A DNA stretch of 33,811 nucleotides from positions 1 through 33,811 of the forward strand of contig CAJTUY010000021.1 in the NCBI GenBank assembly GCA_910579415.1, read 5' to 3'. The number at the start of each line of letters is the position of its first letter. Positions within the stretch are counted from its first letter, which is position 1. The stretch is from an uncultured Clostridia bacterium (GTDB lineage Bacteria; Bacillota; Clostridia; UBA1381). Below are positions 16,888-24,404 of the stretch, piece after piece. The notes below the pieces were generated by a model, which saw nothing but the letters and a program-made list of their open reading frames with translations, searched no databases and was not told the DNA's origin. A program made the translations under genes and the position numbers.

Positions 16888-18749
16888 TGAATAAATTTAA
16901 CCTCCTGAGATATTTAAGCAAATGGAAATATCTTATATTCGTAGTCTGTGTGCTTGGCGCATTTATTGTTTATAAGTATGCAATGTATAATCAGGAATAT
17001 ACGGCAAGCACTGTAATAAGCTTTACAAGTCCGGACGCGGCATCGGGAAAAACGCCGAGCGGTGATGATTTGGATGTTACGGAGATATACTCGGCATCCG
17101 TAATAACAAACGTACTTGAGGATTTGAACCTTAATATAGGCGCGGATGCCATACGTTCCAAATGTCGTGTTGAAGGTATAACACCGATAGATGAGGAAAC
17201 AAGAAAAGAAGCTATATTGGAGCAGGGCGAGGAATATGAATTTTTTCCGACAGATTATATCGTATCCTTTTCGGTAGGAAGCGAATATGACAAAAACTTT
17301 GCGCATACGGTACTTGATTCCATTATAAAGAATTATTTTGCAGTGTACGGAGAAAAGTATATAAATCAACAGACGCTTCCAAATAACAATGTACGCGGTA
17401 CGGACAATCAGTATGATTATATAGAACGCGCAGAGATACTGGATACATGGGCGCAGAATATTTCCGATTATCTTGCGGCAAAACGTGAAACACAGCCGAA
17501 TTACAGAAGCGCAGCTACGGGATATTCTTTTAGTGATTTGTATGAGACTTATAAGTCGTATCTTGACTATAATATACCTCAGATATATTCCCTGATATTG
17601 GAACAGGAAGTGACTGACGATAGGGAAACGCTGATAAAGAAATATCAGAGTGATATCAGCGCGTATGAACTGGATTTGCAGAATACACAGCTTAAAATCA
17701 ATGATTTGAGCGACCTTATCAATAAATACAGCGCAAAGAATAAAGAGGGTGCCGAATATCATTTCGGTACCGATTCGGATAATAACAAAACTTCAAGCGA
17801 TTACATATTAAAAGACGTTTATGAGGAGCATAACGAGGATTATCAGATTGCGAGTGAAACTACTTATGACGGACTTGTAACAGAATTCGTTGACCTTGAA
17901 TCAGAAAAAGAAAAGCTTATGGTTGACCTTGCTCATAAGCGCAGGATTTTAGATGTATTTCTGAAGGAAGGCAATGATGAGGCGGCGGAGAATAAGAGCA
18001 ATACAGGCGCAATAAAGAAAAATCTTGACGAGCTTTCAAAAACTCTGGATGATATGTATCAGATATTGTCCGACACTGTTGATGAATATAATCAGTATGT
18101 AGGCGCGTTTAACGTGTCAACGCTTGCGAGTATTACGACAGAAGAAAAAATTAACGTAAGAATGTACATATTCCTTGCTATTATTATATTCTTCTTTGGC
18201 GGCTGTATCGGAGCTATTATTCTCGGACGTTCAAAAGAATTTCTGGATTATATCATGTACACAGACAGAAAAACGGGACTTCCGAATCGTGCTATGTGCG
18301 ATATTGAAATTGAGAAATATGCGGCTGAAAAGCTTAAGGACTCATTTGCATTTGCGCTTATTAAGATTGATAATCTGAAATATGTCAATGACAAGGGCGG
18401 ACGTGAAGTCGGTGATGCCTTGCTCAAGGCATTCGGTAAGATATTAAAGCGCGCAGCGTCAAGCTACGGCTTTGCAGGATATAACGGAAGTGACCAGTTT
18501 ATAGGCATGTTTGAGGAATGTACTCTGACTCGCGCAAATGACTTTAAGCAGTATCTTGAGGAACTTGTAAATTATCATAATGTTCAGTCGCCCAGCACGA
18601 CGATTAAGGTAAGTGTAGTCGTTGCGGAAAGCAATAATGAGCAGATTTACGATATAAGAAAGCTTATGGGCGCGGCATTCAGAAAAGCATCTGCGGCAAA
18701 TGCATCCGCTCCCGAGAAGAAGGCAAACGAGCCTGAAAACAGTAAATAG
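16887..18749 (+). CDS. Wzz-like co-polymerase fused to a degenerate GGDEF domain
   Basis: This 620-residue protein has a Wzz-type N terminus (span at 14-33, then YTASTVISFTSP), a long helical extracytoplasmic region (about 35-425) and a second span at 427-448. The cytoplasmic tail is a GGDEF-family domain from TDRKTGLPNR (459-468) through about 600. The catalytic signature is GSDQF at 534-538 instead of GGDEF/GGEEF. The first Asp of the usual DxD metal site is Lys (KIDNLK, K493). I see no RxxD inhibitory site before the signature. Asn and Asp of YVND and VGDALL, which contact the guanine in active cyclases, remain. I infer a nucleotide-binding rather than c-di-GMP-making domain. It stands where a Wzz-linked tyrosine kinase is usual in Firmicute operons. 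Confidence 0.82.
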   Translation: MNKFNLLRYLSKWKYLIFVVCVLGAFIVYKYAMYNQEYTASTVISFTSPDAASGKTPSGDDLDVTEIYSASVITNVLEDLNLNIGADAIRSKCRVEGITPIDEETRKEAILEQGEEYEFFPTDYIVSFSVGSEYDKNFAHTVLDSIIKNYFAVYGEKYINQQTLPNNNVRGTDNQYDYIERAEILDTWAQNISDYLAAKRETQPNYRSAATGYSFSDLYETYKSYLDYNIPQIYSLILEQEVTDDRETLIKKYQSDISAYELDLQNTQLKINDLSDLINKYSAKNKEGAEYHFGTDSDNNKTSSDYILKDVYEEHNEDYQIASETTYDGLVTEFVDLESEKEKLMVDLAHKRRILDVFLKEGNDEAAENKSNTGAIKKNLDELSKTLDDMYQILSDTVDEYNQYVGAFNVSTLASITTEEKINVRMYIFLAIIIFFFGGCIGAIILGRSKEFLDYIMYTDRKTGLPNRAMCDIEIEKYAAEKLKDSFAFALIKIDNLKYVNDKGGREVGDALLKAFGKILKRAASSYGFAGYNGSDQFIGMFEECTLTRANDFKQYLEELVNYHNVQSPSTTIKVSVVVAESNNEQIYDIRKLMGAAFRKASAANASAPEKKANEPENSK

Positions 18750-18765
18750 TAAGGGGGATACAAAC

Positions 18766-19659
18766 ATGACTGAAAATGAGCATTTGGAAAATGCGGAGGA
18801 TATAATTGTACCTCCCAAGAAAAAGAAACATTCAATTGTATGGAAAATTATTCTTGCTATCATTATTATTATCGCCGCTTATGCAGGATATAATTTCTAT
18901 CAGAATACACAGATAGAAAAGAATTTCTATCAGGTGCAGTCGGGAAATGTTATAAGCAATATCAGAATTATATGTCTTTCAGACCTTCATATGAAGGAAT
19001 TTGGAAATAAGAATGAGCGTCTGATAAAGACAGTAGAGGATTTAAGTCCGGATATTATTGCAATTGTAGGCGATATGAATTTGGAAAGCAGACCGGATGA
19101 CTATGAGGTTGTAACATCGCTTTGCAAATCGCTTAATTCTATTGCGCCTGTATACTATTCGCTCGGTAATCACGAGTTGGATGCAATGCTGTTCGGGGAT
19201 TCTGATATTTATGATGATTTGAAGGCGGCAGGTATTAAGATTTTTAATAATGAAAGTGAAACAGTTGAAATAAACGGTACGCCGATAGACATAATTGGTC
19301 TTACACAGGGACCGGAATCATATTATGATTATGGAGTAGCTTTCTTTGATAAGGTTATGAACGAAACGGATAATTTCAAGCTTTTACTTAATCATTATCC
19401 CGAAAATTTTCTCGGAGTAATCGAGGAATATAACATAGACCTTGCGCTATGCGGTCATGCTCATGGCGGTCAGGTAAGGCTGCCGGGAATTGGCGGACTG
19501 TATGCGGCAGATCAGGGATTTTTACCTGAGCTGTGTGACGGTTATCATGAAATAGAGAACAGTAAAGTGATTATTACTCGCGGACTGGGCAGCTCCGGCG
19601 TTGTGCCGAGAATTAACAATAAACCGGAGATTGCGATTGTAGATGTAAGCTGGTATTAA
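18766..19659 (+). CDS. Membrane-anchored calcineurin-like metallophosphoesterase
   Basis: ATG 18766 follows AAGGGGGATA. The 297-residue product has a cytoplasmic basic N terminus, one span at about 24-43 and then a catalytic domain. All metal-site motifs are present: SDLH (D73, H75), GDM (D103), GNHE (N135, H136), H210 in LLLNHYP, and GHAHGGQ (H231, H233). This places it with YkuE/LpxG-like phosphodiesterases that act on lipid or nucleotide phosphates at the membrane. The topology predicts the active site outside the cytoplasm. Within this operon it could cut a lipid-diphosphate carrier or a polymer phosphodiester; the substrate is inferred, not shown. Confidence 0.88.
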   Translation: MTENEHLENAEDIIVPPKKKKHSIVWKIILAIIIIIAAYAGYNFYQNTQIEKNFYQVQSGNVISNIRIICLSDLHMKEFGNKNERLIKTVEDLSPDIIAIVGDMNLESRPDDYEVVTSLCKSLNSIAPVYYSLGNHELDAMLFGDSDIYDDLKAAGIKIFNNESETVEINGTPIDIIGLTQGPESYYDYGVAFFDKVMNETDNFKLLLNHYPENFLGVIEEYNIDLALCGHAHGGQVRLPGIGGLYAADQGFLPELCDGYHEIENSKVIITRGLGSSGVVPRINNKPEIAIVDVSWY

Positions 19660-19672
19660 AAGGGTGGGTGAC

Positions 19673-20329
19673 ATGCTGTTACAGGAGGAGAGAGAACAAG
19701 TCATTATAACACAGGCTGATTTGAATAAGCCTGTATATGAGGCAGTAAAGCGTATATTTGATGCGCTGTTCTCTTTGCTTGCGCTTGCAGTGCTGTCACC
19801 CCTGTTTCTGATTACGGCAATAGCAGTTAAAAGTGACGGAGGCAAGGCTATATATAAGCAAATCCGCATCGGCAAAAACAATAAGCCGTTTTATATGTAT
19901 AAATTCCGCAGCATGTGTCCCGATGCGGAGCATATGCAGGACGAGCTTATGAAATATAACGAAATGGACGGTCCTGTTTTTAAAATAAAAAATGACCCGC
20001 GTATAACAAAGGTGGGGAAGTTTATCAGAAAGTACAGCATTGACGAGCTTCCGCAGCTTGTAAATATACTGAAGGGTGATATGAGCATTGTAGGACCTCG
20101 TCCGCCGCTTCCGAATGAAGTGATGCAGTATAATGAATATCAGCTTCAGCGGCTTTGGGTTGTTCCGGGATTGACATGCTTCTGGCAGGCGTACGGCAGA
20201 AGCAGCCTTTCGTTTGAGGACTGGATGGACATGGATATGAAATACATAAAGCGTCGGGGTATTTTGCTTGACTTATCACTTATTTTCAGAACGATATACG
20301 CAGTTCTGTTTAAAAGAGGAGCATATTAA
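19673..20329 (+). CDS. Polyprenyl-phosphate sugar-1-phosphate transferase (WbaP/EpsL type)
   Basis: This is the expected first enzyme of repeat-unit synthesis, moving a sugar-1-phosphate from a nucleotide sugar to undecaprenyl phosphate. The 218-residue monotopic form has one hydrophobic segment (about 28-50, FDALFSLLALAVLSPLFLITA), the KFRSM segment, the catalytic DE pair in YSIDELPQL, and VGPRPPLP. The C terminus has GLTCFWQAYGRSSLSFEDWMDMD. ATG 19673 is better spaced from AGGGTGG than the in-frame GTG at 19664. It is the last gene of the operon, before a terminator. The sugar specificity is not readable. Confidence 0.94.
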   Translation: MLLQEEREQVIITQADLNKPVYEAVKRIFDALFSLLALAVLSPLFLITAIAVKSDGGKAIYKQIRIGKNNKPFYMYKFRSMCPDAEHMQDELMKYNEMDGPVFKIKNDPRITKVGKFIRKYSIDELPQLVNILKGDMSIVGPRPPLPNEVMQYNEYQLQRLWVVPGLTCFWQAYGRSSLSFEDWMDMDMKYIKRRGILLDLSLIFRTIYAVLFKRGAY

Positions 20330-20358
20330 AAAGAGGCATAAGCCTCTTTTATTTTTTT
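20329..20358. terminator. Bidirectional terminator between the polysaccharide operon and the DtxR-type gene
   Basis: AAAAGAGGC (20329-20337) pairs with GCCTCTTTT (20342-20350) around ATAA, with T-rich sequence to the right and A-rich sequence to the left. It overlaps the 3' ends of both convergent genes. Confidence 0.85.
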
Positions 20359-20711
20359 AGATGTTTCTTAATGATATTAAAGGTTTCATCACTTATAACG
20401 TGTTCAATTCTGCATGCGTCAGTAGAGGAATTTTCCTCGCTTACGCCTAGCTGAATGAAAAATTGTGTAAGTATATTGTGCCGCTCATAAATTTTTTCAG
20501 CCACAGTCTTTCCGCTGTCAGTAAGCAAAATCATACCATTGGGGTCAAATGTAATATAGCCGTTATCATTTAAAAGACCCACTGCTCGGCTTACGCTGGG
20601 TTTTGAAACCCCCATTTCATTAGCTATATCTATTGAGCGGACATATCCGAAACGATTTTTTAAAATAAGAATAGTTTCAAGATACATCTCGCCTGATTCG
20701 TGCAATTCCAT
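20349..20711 (-). CDS. DtxR-family metal-dependent transcriptional repressor
   Basis: The 120-residue product has a winged helix (about 1-65, with SIDIANEMGVSKPSVSRAV as the recognition region) and the dimerisation domain (66-120), without the C-terminal SH3-like domain. Compared with Corynebacterium DtxR from memory, the primary metal ligands Met10, Cys102, Glu105 and His106 correspond to M9, C100, E103 and H104 (DACRIEHVISDE). MntR has Asp and Glu at the first two positions, so the pattern suggests iron rather than manganese. At the ancillary site only His79 (H78) is kept; the Glu83 and His98 positions are T82 and S96. It probably represses metal uptake genes elsewhere. Confidence 0.9.
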   Translation of the reverse strand: MELHESGEMYLETILILKNRFGYVRSIDIANEMGVSKPSVSRAVGLLNDNGYITFDPNGMILLTDSGKTVAEKIYERHNILTQFFIQLGVSEENSSTDACRIEHVISDETFNIIKKHLKK

Positions 20712-20741
20712 TATAAAAATCTCCTTTAATAGACTATCTGC

Positions 20742-20770
20742 ATTTTAACACACATTTTCGGGAAATTCAA
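20742..20770 (-). promoter_or_regulatory. Sigma-A promoter of the DtxR-family gene
   Basis: On the minus strand, TTGAAT (20770-20765) and TAAAAT (20747-20742) are separated by 17 bases; the gene starts 30 bases downstream. Confidence 0.6.
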
Positions 20771-20781
20771 GTTAAATTGCG

Positions 20782-21792
20782 TTATTTGTTTATCAGTTCG
20801 CCTATATTATTTATCTGAATTGATATTGTACCGTCCTCGTTATTGATAAATTCTATGTATTCGCTGTTTTGATAATATTCGGCAGGGAACACAAGCTCTA
20901 TACCAATATCTGTCACAAGCTTGACGTTTGAGGCAAGTTTTTTTGTTACATAGCTGTTCACCTCTACGCGCTGCGGAACGTTTGCTTTTTCGATTTGTTC
21001 CATAAATTCATCGCGCATGGCGGGTTTTCCGTCAAATATTTTTTCTGCAACTTTTTGAGTTTCAATATATTCCGTATCGCCCTCCTCAACGCTTTCCACG
21101 ACATATTCCTTCATTTTGGAAAGCGTTTCAATAGAGTCGCCGCCGTTTTCTTCAGTGACCTTTTTCGCAATCTTTTTTACTGCATTTACCGATTCTCTTG
21201 AAGATATATCATAAACGCATTCGAGGAGTACATCTGCTATTAAATCAGTTGTTTCCCCATCTATTTTACGCTTTTTACTCTTGTATTTAATTGTATAATC
21301 GTCGGTATTTATAAAGGCGCATTCGCTGATTTTCTGTGATGTGGTAGGCAAAATCGCATAGTGATTTATAATCTGATTTTTAACCTTGCCCTCCTCCTGC
21401 ATAACCTGATGAGTATATCCGATTTTGTTGTCGCATTTTAGAACGGCAATTACAGGTCTGTCGTTTATAATACAGTCGCAGATTATCAAGTCAGATGCGT
21501 CGGGCTTGTCCGACTGGCTTATTCCTTCATACATACGCTCGGCAACCGCTTTTGACAGCGTTATAAAATAGTCCTCGCTTTGTTTGTATTCGCCGAGATG
21601 ATATTTAAGCCCGCTGCTTTCGGAAAATTCGCCGTTTCTGAGGCTTGCGTCTTCAAAAACCCGTTCAATATGCTTGGTTATAAAGCTGTTTATACTTGCG
21701 TCCGTAATATCAAGCTCATTGTCCGAAAGAACCTTGACGCCGGAATTACAGTCAAGTATATGCAGAATTGCTCTTTTAAGTGAAGCTATCAT
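20782..21792 (-). CDS. Nucleoid-associated protein, NdpA/YejK family
   Basis: The 336-residue soluble protein begins MIASLKRAILHILDCNSGVKV and follows the NdpA (37-kDa nucleoid-associated protein) pattern: an ILDCN-type start, a central segment around IAVLKCDNKIGYTHQV, and a C-terminal half ending VTDIGIELVFPAEYY. E. coli YejK is nucleoid-associated, but its biochemical role is not settled. The start at 21792 is behind AAAGGAT. The neighbours give no functional hint; it appears to have its own promoter. Confidence 0.82.
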   Translation of the reverse strand: MIASLKRAILHILDCNSGVKVLSDNELDITDASINSFITKHIERVFEDASLRNGEFSESSGLKYHLGEYKQSEDYFITLSKAVAERMYEGISQSDKPDASDLIICDCIINDRPVIAVLKCDNKIGYTHQVMQEEGKVKNQIINHYAILPTTSQKISECAFINTDDYTIKYKSKKRKIDGETTDLIADVLLECVYDISSRESVNAVKKIAKKVTEENGGDSIETLSKMKEYVVESVEEGDTEYIETQKVAEKIFDGKPAMRDEFMEQIEKANVPQRVEVNSYVTKKLASNVKLVTDIGIELVFPAEYYQNSEYIEFINNEDGTISIQINNIGELINK

Positions 21793-21823
21793 TTTTATTT
21801 ATCCTTTCTTATTTACTGCTGTT

Positions 21824-21852
21824 ATTTTATCACAAAACAGTAAAAAAGTAAA
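21824..21852 (-). promoter_or_regulatory. Sigma-A promoter of the NdpA-family gene
   Basis: On the minus strand, TTTACT (21852-21847) and TAAAAT (21829-21824) are separated by 17 bases. Confidence 0.55.
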
Positions 21853-21857
21853 GTGAA

Positions 21858-23072
21858 TTACCTGCGTTTTGTACGCATAAACGCTCTGACTGCCAGTATA
21901 AAACCGACAATACCGCCGGCAATTATAAGTATAAGACCGAGCAGCATAAGCCTGTTTGACACCTCGTTGATTTTAGTGTCCCCATCATCGGTTTTAGTGT
22001 CCCCTTCAGGAAACGCGTATTTTCTGACTTCATCTGCCGAAGGCAGAGCTTCGCCCATACCAAGACGAAGAAGGGAATAACGCTCACCGTTATTGGAAAG
22101 GACAGCAAAACTATACTCGTCAGTTTTAGTGTCCCCTTCGGTATAAATATCTGTGAATACAACAAATATATTTCCGCCGCTCAGGTCATAAACGCCAATA
22201 AGCTCCTGTACTGACGTTGAGAAAAACACATCAAAACTGACATTATAATAGTAATAACCGCCGCTGTAACAAAATCCACGTGTCATAAGATTGTTTACAG
22301 GTGGTTTTTCGGGTGTGACATGCAGAACATTTTCCATGACATAATCAATAAATTCACTGCTTACAAGCGAAACGTTGTTGTAACCGAGCGAACTGCTGCT
22401 GCCCGTCATGGGGTCAAGGTCGGTAAGTATCTTAAAATTCTGATGCGTAAAAAGTACATATTTAAAAATGGTGTCATAGTCGTAATTGTTAATATCAAAG
22501 GTCATCAAATCAGCGCATGCGGAAAGCGTTGTTTTAATTGCCGTTATTTCCGTTTCGGCGAGCGCGGAGAGTATGTTTTCAAACGGATATTCAGAGATGG
22601 TTTTTTGCTTAAGCGTGTTAAGACATTCAGTGACATTGTTTTTATCGCTCAGAACAATGGCTTTACCGTTTTTCATTTCAGCTATGGGAGTAACGGAGTC
22701 GTAGGCTATATGTCCGGCGCGAGTGAAAGAGTCGTTTTGGAGTGTGTAGAATATGCTTGTACCGCTCATAATATAGCTTTTACCGTCTTTTTCAGCGACA
22801 GACAGGCGGGCGGAAAGCGACAGGGTAATTGTATCGGTAAGCTGTATGCCGTCCGCGTCATCATATACGCGGCATTCGGCTTTGTTGTTTTTGAGAATAA
22901 CAACAAAAAGCGAATTTCGGTTCTCAAAATTCAGTTCGCTGGCATAAATAACGTTATTTTTGTCATTTTTGGTAAGTAAGTCGGAAAGTACCTTGTCAAA
23001 CTGCGCAGACGCACTAATTGACGACAGCAGACATATAAGTATAAAAACGGCTGAAATCACTGCTTTTTTCAC
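21858..23072 (-). CDS. Secreted or membrane-anchored protein of unknown function
   Basis: I place the start at the GTG complementary to 23070-23072, behind AGAGGTGA; an in-frame GTG three codons earlier lies inside that ribosome binding site. The 404-residue product has a signal peptide (VKKAVISAVFILICLLSSISASAQ), an extracellular part of about 340 residues and a C-terminal span (LMLLGLILIIAGGIVGFILAV) followed by a basic tail (RAFMRTKRR). It would be held in the membrane facing outward. The outer part has a Tyr-rich stretch (FCYSGGYYYYNVSFDVFF) and three GDTK-containing insertions near the C terminus. I do not recognise a family. Confidence 0.75.
   Translation of the reverse strand: MKKAVISAVFILICLLSSISASAQFDKVLSDLLTKNDKNNVIYASELNFENRNSLFVVILKNNKAECRVYDDADGIQLTDTITLSLSARLSVAEKDGKSYIMSGTSIFYTLQNDSFTRAGHIAYDSVTPIAEMKNGKAIVLSDKNNVTECLNTLKQKTISEYPFENILSALAETEITAIKTTLSACADLMTFDINNYDYDTIFKYVLFTHQNFKILTDLDPMTGSSSSLGYNNVSLVSSEFIDYVMENVLHVTPEKPPVNNLMTRGFCYSGGYYYYNVSFDVFFSTSVQELIGVYDLSGGNIFVVFTDIYTEGDTKTDEYSFAVLSNNGERYSLLRLGMGEALPSADEVRKYAFPEGDTKTDDGDTKINEVSNRLMLLGLILIIAGGIVGFILAVRAFMRTKRR
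21970..22142 (-). repeat. Three copies of a GGGGACACTAAAA repeat inside a coding region
   Basis: The 13-base unit GGGGACACTAAAA occurs on the minus strand three times, with plus-strand complements at about 21972-21984, 21992-22004 and 22124-22136. Two copies extend to 23 bases (GAAGGGGACACTAAAAC followed by a GA-containing tail) with two mismatches. All are in the same frame and encode GDTK(T/I), giving EGDTKTDE, EGDTKTDD and DGDTKINE. They look like inserted or duplicated modules rather than ordinary codon drift. Confidence 0.75.
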
Positions 23073-23211
23073 AAAAATCACCTCTTGAAATATAGCTTTA
23101 CCGAAAAATAAAAAAAATTTCGTATTTTTTGCAAAAAAAGCGTGAAAAAGCGTGTAATATATGGTAGAATAGATATAATAACATATTCATTGATATTGAA
23201 AGGACTTTATT

Positions 23212-23742
23212 ATGAACAGTGAAATTAGGGAAGTGTTGGTTGACGAAAAAACACTGGCTAAGACTGTCAGTGAGCTTGCGGAAAGAATTAACGCGGATTA
23301 CGCAGGGAAAAGTGTTTTACTGCTTGTAATTTTAAAGGGCAGTATGATTTTTTCCGCCGACCTTGTAAGAAAGCTTAATATGAAGGTTTCAATTGATTTT
23401 ATGCAGGTGTCGAGCTACAGAAGCTCAACTGTGGCTGGGGAATTAAAGATTTTAAAGGACGTTCAGACTTCGCTTGAAGGCAAGAATGTTATAATTGCTG
23501 AGGACATAATCGACAGCGGAAAAACATTAAAAGCTCTGACTGAACTTTTAAAAAAGCGCGGCGCGAATGTTGAGGTTTGCGCGCTTCTGTCAAAGCCTGA
23601 CAGACGTGAGGTTGATATTGACGTTAAGTATCAGGGTTTGGAAATACCTGACGAATTTGTTGTAGGCTACGGTCTTGATTATGATGAGCGTTACAGAAAT
23701 CTGCCGTACATAGGAATACTGAAAAAAGAGGTTTATTCGTAA
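23212..23742 (+). CDS. hpt: Hypoxanthine phosphoribosyltransferase
   Basis: This purine-salvage enzyme joins hypoxanthine or guanine to PRPP. The 176-residue length is typical. The PRPP-binding motif is VIIAEDIIDSGKTL (93-106), and LLVILKGSMIF and VGYGLDYDERYRNLPYIG are further family signatures. The ATG follows GAAAGGAC. It is transcribed divergently from the preceding membrane-protein gene across about 140 bases. Its 3' end overlaps the convergent downstream gene by 10 bases. Confidence 0.96.
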   Translation: MNSEIREVLVDEKTLAKTVSELAERINADYAGKSVLLLVILKGSMIFSADLVRKLNMKVSIDFMQVSSYRSSTVAGELKILKDVQTSLEGKNVIIAEDIIDSGKTLKALTELLKKRGANVEVCALLSKPDRREVDIDVKYQGLEIPDEFVVGYGLDYDERYRNLPYIGILKKEVYS

Positions 23743-24173
23743 TTTTTGCGGTGCGGTCTGAATAGCGTGTAATGGGGCTTTTCCTCATTAAAAAAGAGAT
23801 AACGCAGATAATCGTCCGTGATAATGCAGACGGGACTGAGCAGGAACCATATAATTGTAAACGGCAGAGATATCTGACCTAACAGGTTCAGCGGCATGGC
23901 GCGGTAGTCCCATACATTGAGGTGCAACCATAAATTTAAAATACAGCCGGATATAAATTCCAGTACAGTAATAATGACTGCTCCTATGAGCATCTGAGGT
24001 ACAAGCGGAAAGTTCCGGCTGTTTTTTTCGTTCAGAAATCCTATGATGAGGAAGCAAAGACCGCCTAAACCAAACATACTCCAGTGTGAGTAGCCTCTGA
24101 ATAAAAGCTCAATTATGATATATGCAATTCCCCCGAAGGAAAACAGAAACAAGTACTTTAGAAATCGTGCCAT
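23733..24173 (-). CDS. Putative ABC-transporter type IV membrane protein (CmpB-like)
   Basis: The 146-residue protein has four hydrophobic segments and the pattern GYSHWSMFGLGGLCFLIIGFLNE and NVWDYRAMPLNLLGQISLPF, which matches the CmpB-like membrane family (PF06541) common in Clostridia. The family name says ABC transporter, but no ATPase lies nearby and I would not infer transport. The ATG at 24173 follows AAAGGAG. The gene is convergent with hpt and overlaps its end by 10 bases. Confidence 0.8.
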   Translation of the reverse strand: MARFLKYLFLFSFGGIAYIIIELLFRGYSHWSMFGLGGLCFLIIGFLNEKNSRNFPLVPQMLIGAVIITVLEFISGCILNLWLHLNVWDYRAMPLNLLGQISLPFTIIWFLLSPVCIITDDYLRYLFFNEEKPHYTLFRPHRKNYE

Positions 24174-24222
24174 AGCTTTATCTCCTTTTATAAGTTTTTA
24201 TTATTATAACCCTGAAATTGTT

Positions 24223-24251
24223 TTGACATTCCGGTATTACTATGATATAAT
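24223..24251 (+). promoter_or_regulatory. Consensus sigma-A promoter for RNA element 3
   Basis: TTGACA (24223-24228) and TATAAT (24246-24251), a perfect match to both boxes with a 17-base spacer. The predicted start is G24258, the first base of the closing stem below. This is the strongest promoter by sequence in the window. Confidence 0.9.
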
Positions 24252-24257
24252 TTGCTT

Positions 24258-24391
24258 GCGACTATTCTTTATAGATTTAATAATTTAATATTTTGTACAA
24301 AGTTTACATAGTATATAGATTGTGAAAAACGCTATATGCTTTGTTTGCAGTATACTATGTAACAATTGTACAACTGTAAAGAATATGTCGC
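24258..24391 (+). ncRNA. Long-hairpin leader RNA (element 3)
   Basis: The closing stem pairs GCGAC 24258-24262 with GTCGC 24387-24391 and TATTCTTTA 24263-24271 with TAAAGAATA 24377-24385, with a single bulged T at 24386. A 21-base unpaired 5' stretch (24272-24292) faces only 3 bases. The upper stem then pairs TTGTACAA 24293-24300 with 24366-24373 and TTACATAGTATA 24304-24315 with 24351-24362 around a 3x3 internal loop. The apical loop is 35 bases. The RNA starts at a perfect promoter and is followed by a terminator. It is not a class I recognise; a 6S-like RNA is an alternative, but the bubble is very asymmetric. Confidence 0.65.
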
Positions 24392-24404
24392 AGTATTTAC
24401 CAAA

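Noticed and set aside
16914..17762. 282-codon minus-strand frame opposite the Wzz-GGDEF gene
   Set aside because: It lies inside a well-supported gene, has no ribosome binding site of its own that I could see, and its composition (Ile/Tyr/Cys/Arg-rich) is that of a shadow frame.
22320..22979. 219-codon plus-strand frame inside the membrane-anchored protein gene
   Set aside because: The opposite frame has a signal peptide, a C-terminal anchor and a good ribosome binding site; this one has none of these.
24223..24251. Independent promoter after the terminator at 24446 for the unknown gene
   Set aside because: Only about 45 bases separate the T run from the start codon and I see no convincing -35/-10 pair there, so I assign the gene to the promoter at 24223 with attenuation.
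24258..24391. 6S RNA
   Set aside because: A promoter-driven rod with a bubble fits in outline, but the bubble is 21 bases against 3, the closed part is shorter than usual, and a gene follows closely. A covariance-model scan would decide.
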